From the NCBI RefSeq assembly GCF_900102505.1, contig NZ_FMVT01000009.1, positions 118,996-182,995 on the forward strand: a stretch of DNA of 64,000 nucleotides, written 5' to 3'. The position numbers and the translations under genes are program-made. Source of the stretch: Paracoccus tibetensis (lineage in GTDB: Bacteria; Pseudomonadota; Alphaproteobacteria; Rhodobacterales; Rhodobacteraceae). Shown in pieces: positions 9,585-17,604 of the stretch. A model generated the notes under the pieces. That model was not told where the DNA came from and did not search any database. It saw nothing but the letters and a program-made list of their open reading frames with translations. Every line of letters begins with the position of its first letter. Position 1 is the stretch's first letter.

Positions 9585-10610
9585 TTAGGTTGCCAGATGC
9601 GGCAGCGCCACATCCCAGACCTTGCGCATGAGGCCCGGAAGGGCCGCGCGGTCGATCTGCCGCAGGGGGACAAACGCGCCCCGCGCAGGGTTGCCGGCCA
9701 GATCGCCAAGCTCCACCCGAAGCGTCAACGAGAAATGGGTGAAGACATGCCGGACCTCGCCGATGCCGCGCCAGTCACCGGCGCCGGGCGGCGGCAGGTC
9801 GCTGCCGTCCCACCCGGTCGAGGGGAAGGCGAGCGTGCCGCCCAGCAGCCCCTTCTCCGCGCGCCGCTCGGTCAGGATCATCCCGCCGCGGCGGCCGATC
9901 CAGACGGTGCCGGTCCGCTCGGGCTTGGCCGCCTTCGGCAGCTTGCGCGGCAGGTCGGCAGCGATGCCCTTGGCGCGGGCGTCGCAGGGCGTGATCAGCG
10001 GGCAGATGGCGCAGGCGGGGCTGCGCGGGGTGCAGATCGTGGCGCCAAGGTCCATCATCGCCTGCGCGAAATCTCCGGGCCGCCGCTGCGGCGTCAGCGT
10101 GGCGGCCAGCGCGGTCAGGCGCGGCTTCGAGCGCGGCAGCGGCTCCTCGACGGCGAAAAGGCGCGAGACGACACGCTCGACATTGCCGTCCACCACCGTC
10201 TCGGGCCGCTCGAACGCGATCGAGGCGATGGCGGCCGAGGTGTAGGGCCCGATCCCCGGCAGCGCCGCCAGACCCTCTCGCGTGTCCGGAAAGCCGCCCG
10301 CCGCCGCCACCGCGCGGGCGCAGGCCAAGAGGTTGCGGGCGCGGGCGTAATAGCCGAGGCCCGCCCATTCGGCCATGACCTCGGCATCCTCGGCGGCCGC
10401 CAGCGCCTGAACCGTCGGCCAGCGGGCGGTGAAGCGATGGAAGTAGTCCTTGACCGCCGCCACCGTGGTCTGCTGCAGCATCACCTCGGACAGCCAGACG
10501 CGGTAGGGGTCCATCGCCGGCGTGCCGGGCGGGGCGCGCCAGGGCAGGGCGCGAGCGTGGCGGTCATACCAGTCCAGAAGCGCCTCCGCGATCACCTTGC
10601 TGTCACGCAC
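9585..10610 (-). CDS. mutY: A/G-specific adenine DNA glycosylase MutY
   Basis: This enzyme removes adenine mispaired with 8-oxoguanine. The 341-residue protein has the SEVMLQQTTV segment (about 41-50) with the catalytic Glu, the helix-hairpin-helix LPGIGPYTSAAIASIAF followed by VVDGNVERVVSR with the catalytic Asp, and the four-cysteine Fe-S loop CTPRSPACAICPLITPC. The C-terminal third is the NUDIX-like 8-oxoG recognition domain (VFTHFSLTLRVEL). The start is a GTG at 10610 without a clear ribosome site. It is divergent from the DUF721 gene, with 51 bp between them. Confidence 0.95.
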   Translation of the reverse strand: MRDSKVIAEALLDWYDRHARALPWRAPPGTPAMDPYRVWLSEVMLQQTTVAAVKDYFHRFTARWPTVQALAAAEDAEVMAEWAGLGYYARARNLLACARAVAAAGGFPDTREGLAALPGIGPYTSAAIASIAFERPETVVDGNVERVVSRLFAVEEPLPRSKPRLTALAATLTPQRRPGDFAQAMMDLGATICTPRSPACAICPLITPCDARAKGIAADLPRKLPKAAKPERTGTVWIGRRGGMILTERRAEKGLLGGTLAFPSTGWDGSDLPPPGAGDWRGIGEVRHVFTHFSLTLRVELGDLAGNPARGAFVPLRQIDRAALPGLMRKVWDVALPHLAT

Positions 10611-10661
10611 TTATGTGATTCCTTTCAAGCGGCGCGCTTTCATCCGCCCCCTGGTCTGGCT

Positions 10662-11228
10662 ATGTCTTGGGACGAGATAGCAGAACGGGCGCAGATGGCA
10701 CAGGCTCCGGCCAGCAGCAAGGGGACAGCGCGGCGGCGCGGGCGCGGCTTCCAGCCGGCGGCATCGCTGCTGGCGGACCGCGTGCAGAAGGCGGCCGAGG
10801 GGCGGGGCTTCGCGGTCGCGCGGCTTCTGACCCATTGGCCCGAGATCGCGGGCGAGCGCCTTGCCGCCGTCACCCGCCCGGTCCGCATCAGCCATGCCCG
10901 CGGCAGCTTCGGGGCGACGCTGACGCTGCTGACCTCGGGGCCGATGGCGCCCATGGTCGAGATGCAGCTGCCGCAGCTGCGCGAGCGGGTGAACGCCTGC
11001 TACGGGTACAACGCCATCCAGCGCATCACGCTGACCCAGACCGCCGCGCAGGGCTTTGCCGAGGGGCAGGCGCAGTTCGCCCATGCCCCCAAGGCGCCCG
11101 CCCCGCCCGATCCCGCCAGACTGGCCCGCGCGGCCGAAGTGGCGGGCCAGTTCTCCGATCCGACGCTGGCCGAGGCGATCGCCCGGCTGGCGCTGAACGT
11201 CTCCAGCCGAAACACACGCAAGACCTGA
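10662..11228 (+). CDS. DUF721 domain protein (DciA-like)
   Basis: A 188-residue protein of the DUF721 family. The conserved core is ADRVQKAAEGRGFAVARLLT followed by HWPEIAGERLAAVTRPVRI. The family includes DciA, the DnaB helicase operator of many bacteria lacking DnaC, but alphaproteobacterial members are shorter or diverged, so the helicase role is inference. The N-terminus (residues 1-30) is basic and low in complexity. It is followed 11 bp later by the DsbA-like gene, suggesting one transcript, an arrangement I recall as common near mutY in Rhodobacterales. Confidence 0.8.
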   Translation: MSWDEIAERAQMAQAPASSKGTARRRGRGFQPAASLLADRVQKAAEGRGFAVARLLTHWPEIAGERLAAVTRPVRISHARGSFGATLTLLTSGPMAPMVEMQLPQLRERVNACYGYNAIQRITLTQTAAQGFAEGQAQFAHAPKAPAPPDPARLARAAEVAGQFSDPTLAEAIARLALNVSSRNTRKT

Positions 11229-11239
11229 AAGGATTTTCC

Positions 11240-11869
11240 ATGTTCCTCCGCTCTGCCGCGACCGCGCTTGCGCTGACCCTTGCCGTCCCAGCCATCGCGC
11301 AGGACGCCCAGCCCGAGGTGCTGCCCGACATCGCCATGGGCGCCGAGGACGCGCCGCTGACGATGATCGAATATGCCAGCTTCACCTGCGGGCATTGCGC
11401 CAACTTCCACAACAACGTCTTCCCCGAACTGAAGGCCGAGTTCATCGACACCGGCCAAGTCCGCTTCATCCAGCGCGACGTCTATTTCGACCAGCCGGGC
11501 CTCTGGGCCGGGGTGCTGGCGCGCTGCGGCGGGGACGACCGCTACTATCCGGTCACGCACATGCTGTTCGAGGAGCAGGACAAGTGGCTGGCCGGCTCGT
11601 CGGGCGACGAGATCGCGGCCGGACTGCGCCGCATCGGCCTCAAGGCGGGAATGACGGACGAGCAGATGACCGCCTGCTGGGAGGACACCGGCAAGGTCGA
11701 GCAGCTGATCACGACCTTCCAGCAGAACGCCACCGCCGACGGGGTCGAGGCGACGCCGACCTTCATCATCGGCGACGAGAAGGTCGCGAACCAGCCCTGG
11801 GACAGCATGCGCCAGATCATCCAGGCCAAGCTGGACGAGGTGCAGCCCGAGGCCGCGCCGACCAACTGA
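11240..11869 (+). CDS. DsbA-family periplasmic thiol-disulfide oxidoreductase
   Basis: A 209-residue exported thioredoxin-fold protein. A signal peptide (about 1-21, ending AIAQDA) precedes the active site EYASFTCGHCANFHN, with Cys50 and Cys53 in a CGHC motif. The cis-proline region GVEATPTFIIGDEKV lies near residue 170. A helical insertion lies between the two halves, as in DsbA and the Thioredoxin_4 family. It would oxidise or isomerise disulfides in exported proteins. The ATG at 11240 has AAAGGA upstream. It is the second gene of a pair with the DUF721 protein. Confidence 0.9.
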   Translation: MFLRSAATALALTLAVPAIAQDAQPEVLPDIAMGAEDAPLTMIEYASFTCGHCANFHNNVFPELKAEFIDTGQVRFIQRDVYFDQPGLWAGVLARCGGDDRYYPVTHMLFEEQDKWLAGSSGDEIAAGLRRIGLKAGMTDEQMTACWEDTGKVEQLITTFQQNATADGVEATPTFIIGDEKVANQPWDSMRQIIQAKLDEVQPEAAPTN

Positions 11870-11890
11870 GCGCCCGCTGGCGGGTTGACG

Positions 11891-11911
11891 CCGGGGCGCG
11901 CGCTGCCCCGG
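11891..11911 (+). terminator. GC-rich hairpin after the DsbA-like gene
   Basis: CCGGGGC and GCCCCGG form a perfect 7-bp stem around a 7-nt loop, 21 bp after the stop codon. The T-run is weak (TTGCCTTTTG only 20 bp later), so termination is plausible, not certain. Confidence 0.4.
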
Positions 11912-11957
11912 CCGCAGCCTTCGGGCCGCATTGCCTTTTGTTGCATTGGCGGCCAGT

Positions 11958-11981
11958 CTGACGCGAGGGAACTCGCGTCAG
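11958..11981 (+). promoter_or_regulatory. Ten-bp perfect hairpin with GNRA-type loop in the mscL leader
   Basis: CTGACGCGAG-GGAA-CTCGCGTCAG is a perfect 10-bp inverted repeat with a GGAA tetraloop. It ends 12 nt before the mscL ATG. The probable ribosome binding sequence AGGGA (11980-11984) starts inside the 3' arm, so the folded RNA would hide part of it. It could be a translational control element; as DNA it could be an operator. Confidence 0.55.
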
Positions 11982-11993
11982 GGAACAGCGCAC

Positions 11994-12443
11994 ATGTTCA
12001 AGGAATTCCGGACCTTCATCGCCCGCGGCAACGTCATCGACCTGGCCGTCGGGATCATCATCGGCGCCGCCTTCACGGCCATCGTCAACTCGCTGGTGGC
12101 CGACCTGATCAACCCGATCCTCGGGCTCTTGACCGGCGGGATCGACTTCACCGACAAGTACGTCGTCCTCTCCGGCGCCGTGGCCGACGGCTCCAGCCTG
12201 GCGGCCGCGCGGAACTCCGGCGCGGCGATCTTCGCCTACGGCTCGTTCCTGATGGCGGTGCTGAACTTCCTGATCATCGCATGGGCGGTCTTCCTGCTGG
12301 TCAAGGCGGTCAACCGCCTGCAGGCCGCCGCCGTCCGCAAGGGCGAGGTCGAGGAGGCCGCCGGTCCCGACGGCCCCAGCCAGGAAGAGCTGCTGGCCCA
12401 GATCCGCGACCTGCTCGCGGACCGGGCCAACCCGGTGCGCTAG
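11994..12443 (+). CDS. mscL: Large-conductance mechanosensitive channel
   Basis: MscL is the pentameric emergency valve that opens under membrane tension on osmotic downshock. The 149-residue protein has the N-terminal amphipathic helix ([13 protein letters not shown]), TM1 ([20 protein letters not shown]) with the gate, a periplasmic loop, TM2 ([19 protein letters not shown]) and the charged C-terminal bundle. The length is normal for the family. The last four bases (CTAG) are shared with the stop codon of convergent ald. A stable hairpin precedes the start codon. Confidence 0.96.
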   Translation: MFKEFRTFIARGNVIDLAVGIIIGAAFTAIVNSLVADLINPILGLLTGGIDFTDKYVVLSGAVADGSSLAAARNSGAAIFAYGSFLMAVLNFLIIAWAVFLLVKAVNRLQAAAVRKGEVEEAAGPDGPSQEELLAQIRDLLADRANPVR

Positions 12444-13558
12444 AGGTCCAGCAGCGCCTCGGGCGTCACCGCGTCCAGCTTCAGCGCCTCGCCCACCGGG
12501 GGCGAGGTCAGCTGCCCTTCATGCGTCGAGAGGCCGGCGCGCAGATGCGCGTCGTCGGTCACCGCCTGCCGCCAACCCTTGTCCGCCAGCGCCAACAGAT
12601 GCGGCAGCGTCACGTTGCCAAGCGCCTGCGTCGAGGTGCGCGCCACCGCGCCGGGCATGTTCGCCACGCAGTAGTGGATGATGCCGTCGACCTCGTAGAT
12701 CGGGTCCTGATGCGTGGTCGCGCGCGAGGTCTCGAAGCAGCCGCCTTGGTCGATGGCCACGTCCACCAGCACCGCCCCCTGCGGCATCGTGGACAGCTGC
12801 TCGCGCGTGACCAGCTTCGGCGCGGCGGCGCCCGGGATCAGCACGGCGCCGATGACCATGTCGGCGCGGGTGATCGCCTCGGCCGTCGCTGGGCCGCTGG
12901 CGAATTGCGTGGTCAGCTTGCCCATGAAGATGTCGTCCAGATAGGACAGGCGCGGGACCGAGCGGTCCATCACCGTCACATTGGCGCCCATCCCCACGGC
13001 CACCCGCGCCGCCGCCGCGCCCACGACGCCGCCGCCGATGATGACCACATTAGCCGGCCGTACGCCCGGCACACCGCCCATCAGGACGCCGCGACCGCCA
13101 TTGGCCTTCTGCAGCGCCCATGAGCCGACCTGGGGCGCAAGCCGCCCCGCAACCTCGGACATGGGCGCCAGCAGCGGCAGCCCGCCGCGCGCATCGGTCA
13201 CCGTCTCATAGGCGATGGCGGTGACGCCCGAGGCCAGAAGCTCGCGCGTCTGGTCCGCGTCGGGGGCAAGGTGCAGGTAGGTGAACAGCACCTGCCCCTT
13301 GCGCAGCATCGCACGTTCAGGAGCCTGCGGCTCCTTCACCTTGATGACCAGCTCGGCCTCGCCGAAGACCGCCGCCGCGTCGGGGGCGATGGTGGCACCG
13401 GCCTTCCGGTAATCCTCGTCGGTGAAGCCCGCGCCTGCACCCGCCTCGGTCTGCACCAGCACCTGGTGACCGCGCGCCACGGCCTCGGCGGCGGCGGCGG
13501 GGGTCAGGCCGACGCGAAACTCCTGCGGCTTGATCTCCTTGGGGCATCCGATCTTCAT
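12440..13558 (-). CDS. ald: Alanine dehydrogenase
   Basis: This NAD-dependent enzyme interconverts L-alanine and pyruvate plus ammonia. The 372-residue protein starts [20 protein letters not shown], as the family does. It has the substrate-binding segment [11 protein letters not shown], the Rossmann motif [20 protein letters not shown] and the end motif [17 protein letters not shown]. The divergent Lrp-type gene 135 bp away is the expected AldR-like activator. The gene ends in the same CTAG as mscL on the other strand. Confidence 0.96.
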   Translation of the reverse strand: MKIGCPKEIKPQEFRVGLTPAAAAEAVARGHQVLVQTEAGAGAGFTDEDYRKAGATIAPDAAAVFGEAELVIKVKEPQAPERAMLRKGQVLFTYLHLAPDADQTRELLASGVTAIAYETVTDARGGLPLLAPMSEVAGRLAPQVGSWALQKANGGRGVLMGGVPGVRPANVVIIGGGVVGAAAARVAVGMGANVTVMDRSVPRLSYLDDIFMGKLTTQFASGPATAEAITRADMVIGAVLIPGAAAPKLVTREQLSTMPQGAVLVDVAIDQGGCFETSRATTHQDPIYEVDGIIHYCVANMPGAVARTSTQALGNVTLPHLLALADKGWRQAVTDDAHLRAGLSTHEGQLTSPPVGEALKLDAVTPEALLDL

Positions 13559-13575
13559 GGCGTTTCTCCCTTGCC

Positions 13576-13696
13576 TGTGCCGCTCATGCTGTCACGGAAC
13601 GCGCGGAAGGTGCTGCGGGATGCTGGCGCTTCGGGTGCCTGCGGCCGAAGAAGCTTCTGGAAATGCGGCCGAAGTTCGAAGATTGTGCCGCTCATG
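13576..13696. promoter_or_regulatory. ald-lrp intergenic region with two sets of direct repeats
   Basis: TGTGCCGCTCATG occurs at 13576-13588 and again at 13684-13696, where its ATG is the start codon of the regulator. TGCGGCCGAAG occurs at 13640-13650 and 13664-13674, 24 bp apart. Lrp-type proteins bind spaced repeats cooperatively, so these are candidate sites, but they do not match a consensus that I can verify. Confidence 0.4.
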
Positions 13697-14161
13697 ACCC
13701 AGCTTGACGCAATCGACCGCCGCATCCTCGCCCTTCTTCAGAAAGAGGGGCGAATCAGCAATGCCGAGTTGGCGCTGCGGGTGCATTTGTCGCCCTCGGC
13801 CTGCCACCGCCGCGTGCAGCGGCTGGAGGAGGCGGGCGTCATCTCGGGCTATGTCGCGCTTCTGGACGCCCGCGCCCTGCGCCGCCAGACGACCGTCTTC
13901 GTCGAGATCACCCTGTCGGGCCAGGCGGACGAGGTGCTGGACGCCTTCGAGAAGGCCGTCCGCCAGATCCCCGACGTGCTGGAATGTCACCTGATGGCGG
14001 GCACGGCCGACTACCTGCTGAAGATCGTGGTCGAGGACACGGACGACTTCGCCCGCATCCACCGCCAGCACCTCGCGCGCCTTCCGGGCGTGGCACAGAT
14101 GCATTCCTCCTTCGCGCTGCGGACCGTCTTCCGCACGACGGCGATCCCGGTCGCGCCCTAG
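13694..14161 (+). CDS. Lrp/AsnC-family regulator, probable regulator of ald
   Basis: A 155-residue feast/famine regulator. The N-terminal HTH (LDAIDRRILALLQKEGRISN, then LSPSACHRRVQRLEEAGVIS) is followed by the RAM ligand-binding domain (VLECHLMAGTADYLLKIVVE, residues about 95-115). Divergent placement next to ald is the usual arrangement of AldR, which activates alanine dehydrogenase in response to alanine. The ATG at 13694 lies within a 13-bp repeat that also occurs 108 bp upstream. Its stop codon shares a CTAG with the convergent transporter. Confidence 0.92.
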   Translation: MTQLDAIDRRILALLQKEGRISNAELALRVHLSPSACHRRVQRLEEAGVISGYVALLDARALRRQTTVFVEITLSGQADEVLDAFEKAVRQIPDVLECHLMAGTADYLLKIVVEDTDDFARIHRQHLARLPGVAQMHSSFALRTVFRTTAIPVAP

Positions 14162-15465
14162 AAGAGGCCAAGCGCCCAAGCCACGCCCAGCACCACCAGC
14201 GAGAAGCCCCACATCCAGACGAAGGAATAGCGGATATGCGTGCCGATATCGGCGCGCGCGAGGCCGAGCGCCAGCCACAGCGCGGGCGAGAAAGGGCTGG
14301 CGAAAGTGCCGATGATGTTGCCGATGACCATCGCATGGACGACCTGCTCGGCCGGCACGCCTGCGGGTTGCGTCACCTCCAGCACGATGGGCAGCATGCC
14401 GAAATAGAAGGCGTCCGTGGACAGGACCAGCTCCAGCGGCATGCCGAGCGTGCCGACGATGATGTGCAGGCTGCCGATCGCGGCCTCGGGCAGGACGGCG
14501 ACCATCGAGGCGGCCATCGCGCGCAGCATCCCGGTGCCGTCCATGATCCCCAGGAACGTGCCGGCCGACAGGATGATCGCGCCCATCAGCAGGGCGGCGG
14601 GCGCATGGGCACGGATGCGCAGCATCTGCGATTCGACGTCCGGGTAGTTGATCAGCAGGACCAGCGACAGGCCGATCATGAAGATCAGCGCCGGGGGCAG
14701 GAGGCCCGTGACCAGCGCCGCGACGACTGCCAGGAACAGCGCGCCGTTGACGGCCAGCAGGCGCGGACGCTCCAGCACCCGTTCGTCCTCGGTCGCCTCG
14801 ACACCGCCGATGCCGCCCGACGCGGAAGACGCCGCCGCGCCTCCGGCTGCCGCGATGCGGCGCTGCTCGCGCAGGCCGAGGCCGATGGCCAGCATCACCA
14901 GCAGCGCCATGCCGATCAGCTGGATGGGGATCAGCGGATGCCACAGCGCGGTCAGGTCGATGCCCGTGACCGCCGCCGCCCGACCGAGCGGGCCGGCCCA
15001 GGGCAGCATGTTCGCGATCCCCGCGCCGAGCGCCAGCATCATCAGCATCAGGTAGCGGCTCATGCTCAGGCGCTCGTAGAGCGGCAGCAGCGCGGGCACC
15101 GTCAGCAGGAAGGTCGTGGCGCCGGCGCCGTCCAGATGGGCCAGCGCGCCGACGATGGCGGTGCCGGCGGTCACCGCGACGACATGGCCGCGCGTCATCC
15201 GGATGAGGCCGTTGATCAGCGGGCGGAAGAGGCCCGTGTCCTGCAACACGCCGAAGAAGGTGATGGCGAAGACGAACATCGTCGCCACCTGCATCACGCG
15301 CGAGAGGCCGTCGTTGAAGAACTCGGTCAGCGCCTCGGGGCCGAAGCCCGCGACCAGCGCGCCGCCAAGCGGCACCAGCGTCAGCGCCACGATCGGGGAC
15401 ATGCGGCCCAGAAGCAGGAAGCCCACCACCAGGACGATCGTCACCAGACCAATGAATGCCAGCAT
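14158..15465 (-). CDS. CitMHS-family carboxylate transporter
   Basis: A 435-residue inner-membrane transporter of the CitMHS group, which takes up citrate complexed with divalent metal together with protons. About eleven hydrophobic segments are visible, with the family stretches LAHLDGAGATTFLLTVPALL, ILSAGTFLGIMDGTGML and LPLVLSTDAFYFG-like LELVLSTDAFYFGMLP. A hydrophilic Ala/Ser/Gly-rich loop lies near residue 215. The ATG at 15465 follows GGGGAGG. Citrate is the family substrate; another di- or tricarboxylate cannot be excluded. No regulator gene is adjacent. Confidence 0.88.
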   Translation of the reverse strand: MLAFIGLVTIVLVVGFLLLGRMSPIVALTLVPLGGALVAGFGPEALTEFFNDGLSRVMQVATMFVFAITFFGVLQDTGLFRPLINGLIRMTRGHVVAVTAGTAIVGALAHLDGAGATTFLLTVPALLPLYERLSMSRYLMLMMLALGAGIANMLPWAGPLGRAAAVTGIDLTALWHPLIPIQLIGMALLVMLAIGLGLREQRRIAAAGGAAASSASGGIGGVEATEDERVLERPRLLAVNGALFLAVVAALVTGLLPPALIFMIGLSLVLLINYPDVESQMLRIRAHAPAALLMGAIILSAGTFLGIMDGTGMLRAMAASMVAVLPEAAIGSLHIIVGTLGMPLELVLSTDAFYFGMLPIVLEVTQPAGVPAEQVVHAMVIGNIIGTFASPFSPALWLALGLARADIGTHIRYSFVWMWGFSLVVLGVAWALGLF

Positions 15466-15563
15466 GCGGAACCTCCCCTGCGCAAATTGCCCGCGTGCTT
15501 ACGGCGGATCGGACGAGGTTCCAAGGTTTGAGCAGACATTTTCCGCCCCGCGGCGGCCTGAAC

Positions 15564-15595
15564 GAAAACACCCCGCGGCGCGGGCCGCGGGGTGT
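15564..15595 (-). terminator. Intrinsic terminator of rpsU
   Basis: ACACCCCGCGGC and GCCGCGGGGTGT (15568-15595) pair in a perfect 12-bp stem with a 4-nt loop. On the minus strand it is followed by TTTTCG, about 28 bp after the rpsU stop. Confidence 0.85.
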
Positions 15596-15623
15596 CTGAC
15601 GTGAAACGCGTGTCGCGCCTGTC

Positions 15624-15830
15624 TTACAGTGCGCCTTCGCGCTGTGCCTTTTTACGGGCCAGCTTGCGGGCACGGCGGACGGCCTCGGCCTTTTCACGGG
15701 CTTTCTTGACCGACGGCTTCTCGAAATGCTGCCGAAGCTTCATTTCGCGGAAGACACCTTCGCGCTGAAGTTTCTTCTTCAGAGCACGGAGCGCCTGTTC
15801 GACGTTGTTGTCGCGAACATTGACCTGCAT
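15624..15830 (-). CDS. rpsU: 30S ribosomal protein S21
   Basis: A 68-residue basic ribosomal protein that helps mRNA base-pair with the 16S 3' end. The sequence [40 protein letters not shown] and an Arg/Lys-rich tail are typical. The ATG at 15830 has AGGAAGGTGG upstream. It stands alone, with its own terminator, and is divergent from the COQ9 gene. Confidence 0.98.
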   Translation of the reverse strand: MQVNVRDNNVEQALRALKKKLQREGVFREMKLRQHFEKPSVKKAREKAEAVRRARKLARKKAQREGAL

Positions 15831-15922
15831 GTGGTTGTCACCACCTTCCTAGGTTAGAGTTGATAGATTGCAGGAAGCGCCCCCCTAGCAGAGACGGGCG
15901 CATGTGTCCAGTGAGGCGAGCG

Positions 15923-16576
15923 ATGACCCAGACCGACCGCGATGCGCTGCTTGAGGCGGCGCTGATCCATGTCCCGTTCGAGGGGATGAACGAGGCCGCG
16001 CTGGCCGCCGGCGCCCGCGACATCGGCATGTCCCGCGATCTGGTGCGGGTGCACTTCCCCCAGGGCGGGGCGGGCCTGGCCGCGGCCTATCATCGCCGCG
16101 CGGACGAGGCGCTGCGCCGGTCGCTGGCCGACCACCCGCTCGAGGGCAAGTTCCGCTTCCGCGTGACCGAGGCCGTCTGGCGGCGGCTGGAACTGGTCGA
16201 TCCCGAACTGGTCCGCGCCGGCGCTGCGACCCTGGCCCTGCCGCAGAACGCCGCCCTCGCCGCGCGCCTGGTCTGGGAGACGGCGGACGTGATCTGGACG
16301 GGCCTCGGCGATGTCTCGGATGACGTGAACTGGTACTCGAAGCGCATGACGCTGGCGGCAGTGATCTCGGCCACGGTGCTCTTCTGGCTCGGCGACGATT
16401 CGCCCGGCCGCAGCGAGACGCGCGCCTTCCTCGCCCGGCGGATCGAGGACGTCATGCAGTTCGAAAGCGTCAAGGCCCGCCTGCGCAAGCTGCCCGGCGC
16501 CGAGGCCCTCGGCCGCGCGGCCTTCGGCTGGATCCGTGCACCCCGGCCCCGCGCCCTGCCGGGCAAGGTCCGCTGA
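15923..16576 (+). CDS. COQ9-family ubiquinone biosynthesis protein
   Basis: A 217-residue protein with the TetR-like fold of COQ9, which in mitochondria and alphaproteobacteria helps the COQ7/UbiF hydroxylation step by presenting lipid substrate. The segments ALLEAALIHVPFEGMNEAAL, YHRRADEALRR, and SDDVNWYSKRMTLAAVISAT followed by LFWLGDDSP are diagnostic. It was once annotated as a TetR regulator, but the N-terminal helices lack a convincing DNA-recognition helix. It is followed 2 bp later by a quinone oxidoreductase gene. The start at 15923 has GAGGCGAG upstream. Confidence 0.9.
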   Translation: MTQTDRDALLEAALIHVPFEGMNEAALAAGARDIGMSRDLVRVHFPQGGAGLAAAYHRRADEALRRSLADHPLEGKFRFRVTEAVWRRLELVDPELVRAGAATLALPQNAALAARLVWETADVIWTGLGDVSDDVNWYSKRMTLAAVISATVLFWLGDDSPGRSETRAFLARRIEDVMQFESVKARLRKLPGAEALGRAAFGWIRAPRPRALPGKVR

Positions 16577-16578
16577 GC

Positions 16579-17580
16579 ATGAGCATGATCCCCGATGCGA
16601 TGACCGCGGTCGAGATCGCGGCCCCCGGCGCGGCCGACCAGCTGCGGCAGGCCACGCGGCCGGTCCCGGTGCCCTGCCATGACCAGATCCTGATCCGCGT
16701 GGCCTATGCCGGCGTGAACCGCCCGGACGTGCTGCAACGCGCCGGCACCTATGCCCCGCCGCCTGGCGCGTCGGACCTGCCGGGGCTCGAGGCCGCGGGC
16801 GAGATCGTCGGCATGGGCGCGGGCGTCACCCGCTGGCGGAAGGGCGAGCAGGTCTGCGCGCTTCTGCCCGGCGGGGGCTATGCCGAATACGCCGTCTGCC
16901 ACGCCGACCACGCCCTGCGCATCCCCCACGGCCTGAGCCTGCGCGAGGCCGCCTGCCTGCCCGAGACCGCCTTCACCGTCTGGTCCAACGTCGTCCAGCG
17001 CGGCCGCTTGACCGGGGGCGAGCGCTTCCTCGTCCATGGCGGCAGCTCGGGCATCGGGATGATGGCGATCCAGGTCGCCCGCGCCCTCGGCGCCCGCGTC
17101 TTCGCCACGGCGGGAAGCCCTGCCAAATGCGAGGCGATCCGCGCGCTCGGCGCCACCGCAATCAACTATCGCGACGAGGACTTCACCCGCATCCTGCACG
17201 AGGCGGGGGGCGCCGACCTGATCCTCGACATGGTGGGCGGCAGCTACATCCCCCGCAACATCAAGACGCTGGCGCAGGACGGTCGCCTCGTCATGATCGC
17301 CTTCCTTGAGGGCCCGAAGGTCCAGCTGAACTTCGCCCAGATCATGGTGAACCGCCTGACGGTCACCGGATCGACGCTGCGCCCGCAATCGGACGTCGCC
17401 AAGGCCGAGCTGGCCGACGCGATCCGCAAGCAGCTCTGGCCGATGATCGGGCAGGGGGCGGTCGGCGTGACCATCGACAGCGAGTTCGTCCTCGCCGAGG
17501 CGGCCGAGGCGCACCGCCGGATGGAGAGCAGCGAGCATATCGGCAAGATCGTCCTCAAGGTGGCGGGCGACGGCGCCTGA
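16579..17580 (+). CDS. NAD(P)H:quinone oxidoreductase, zinc-independent MDR family (PIG3-like)
   Basis: A 333-residue medium-chain dehydrogenase/reductase without zinc ligands, reducing quinones with NAD(P)H. Visible are GVNRPDVLQRAGTYAPPPGA, LEAAGEIVGMGAGVTRW, the cofactor loop FLVHGGSSGIGMMAIQVARA and the family end SEHIGKIVLKV. It begins 2 bp after COQ9, so a shared transcript is likely and a link to quinone metabolism is reasonable. An enoyl reductase function is a lesser alternative. Confidence 0.9.
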   Translation: MSMIPDAMTAVEIAAPGAADQLRQATRPVPVPCHDQILIRVAYAGVNRPDVLQRAGTYAPPPGASDLPGLEAAGEIVGMGAGVTRWRKGEQVCALLPGGGYAEYAVCHADHALRIPHGLSLREAACLPETAFTVWSNVVQRGRLTGGERFLVHGGSSGIGMMAIQVARALGARVFATAGSPAKCEAIRALGATAINYRDEDFTRILHEAGGADLILDMVGGSYIPRNIKTLAQDGRLVMIAFLEGPKVQLNFAQIMVNRLTVTGSTLRPQSDVAKAELADAIRKQLWPMIGQGAVGVTIDSEFVLAEAAEAHRRMESSEHIGKIVLKVAGDGA

Positions 17581-17604
17581 GGCGAGGCCGGCTGCCTCCG
17601 GCGG

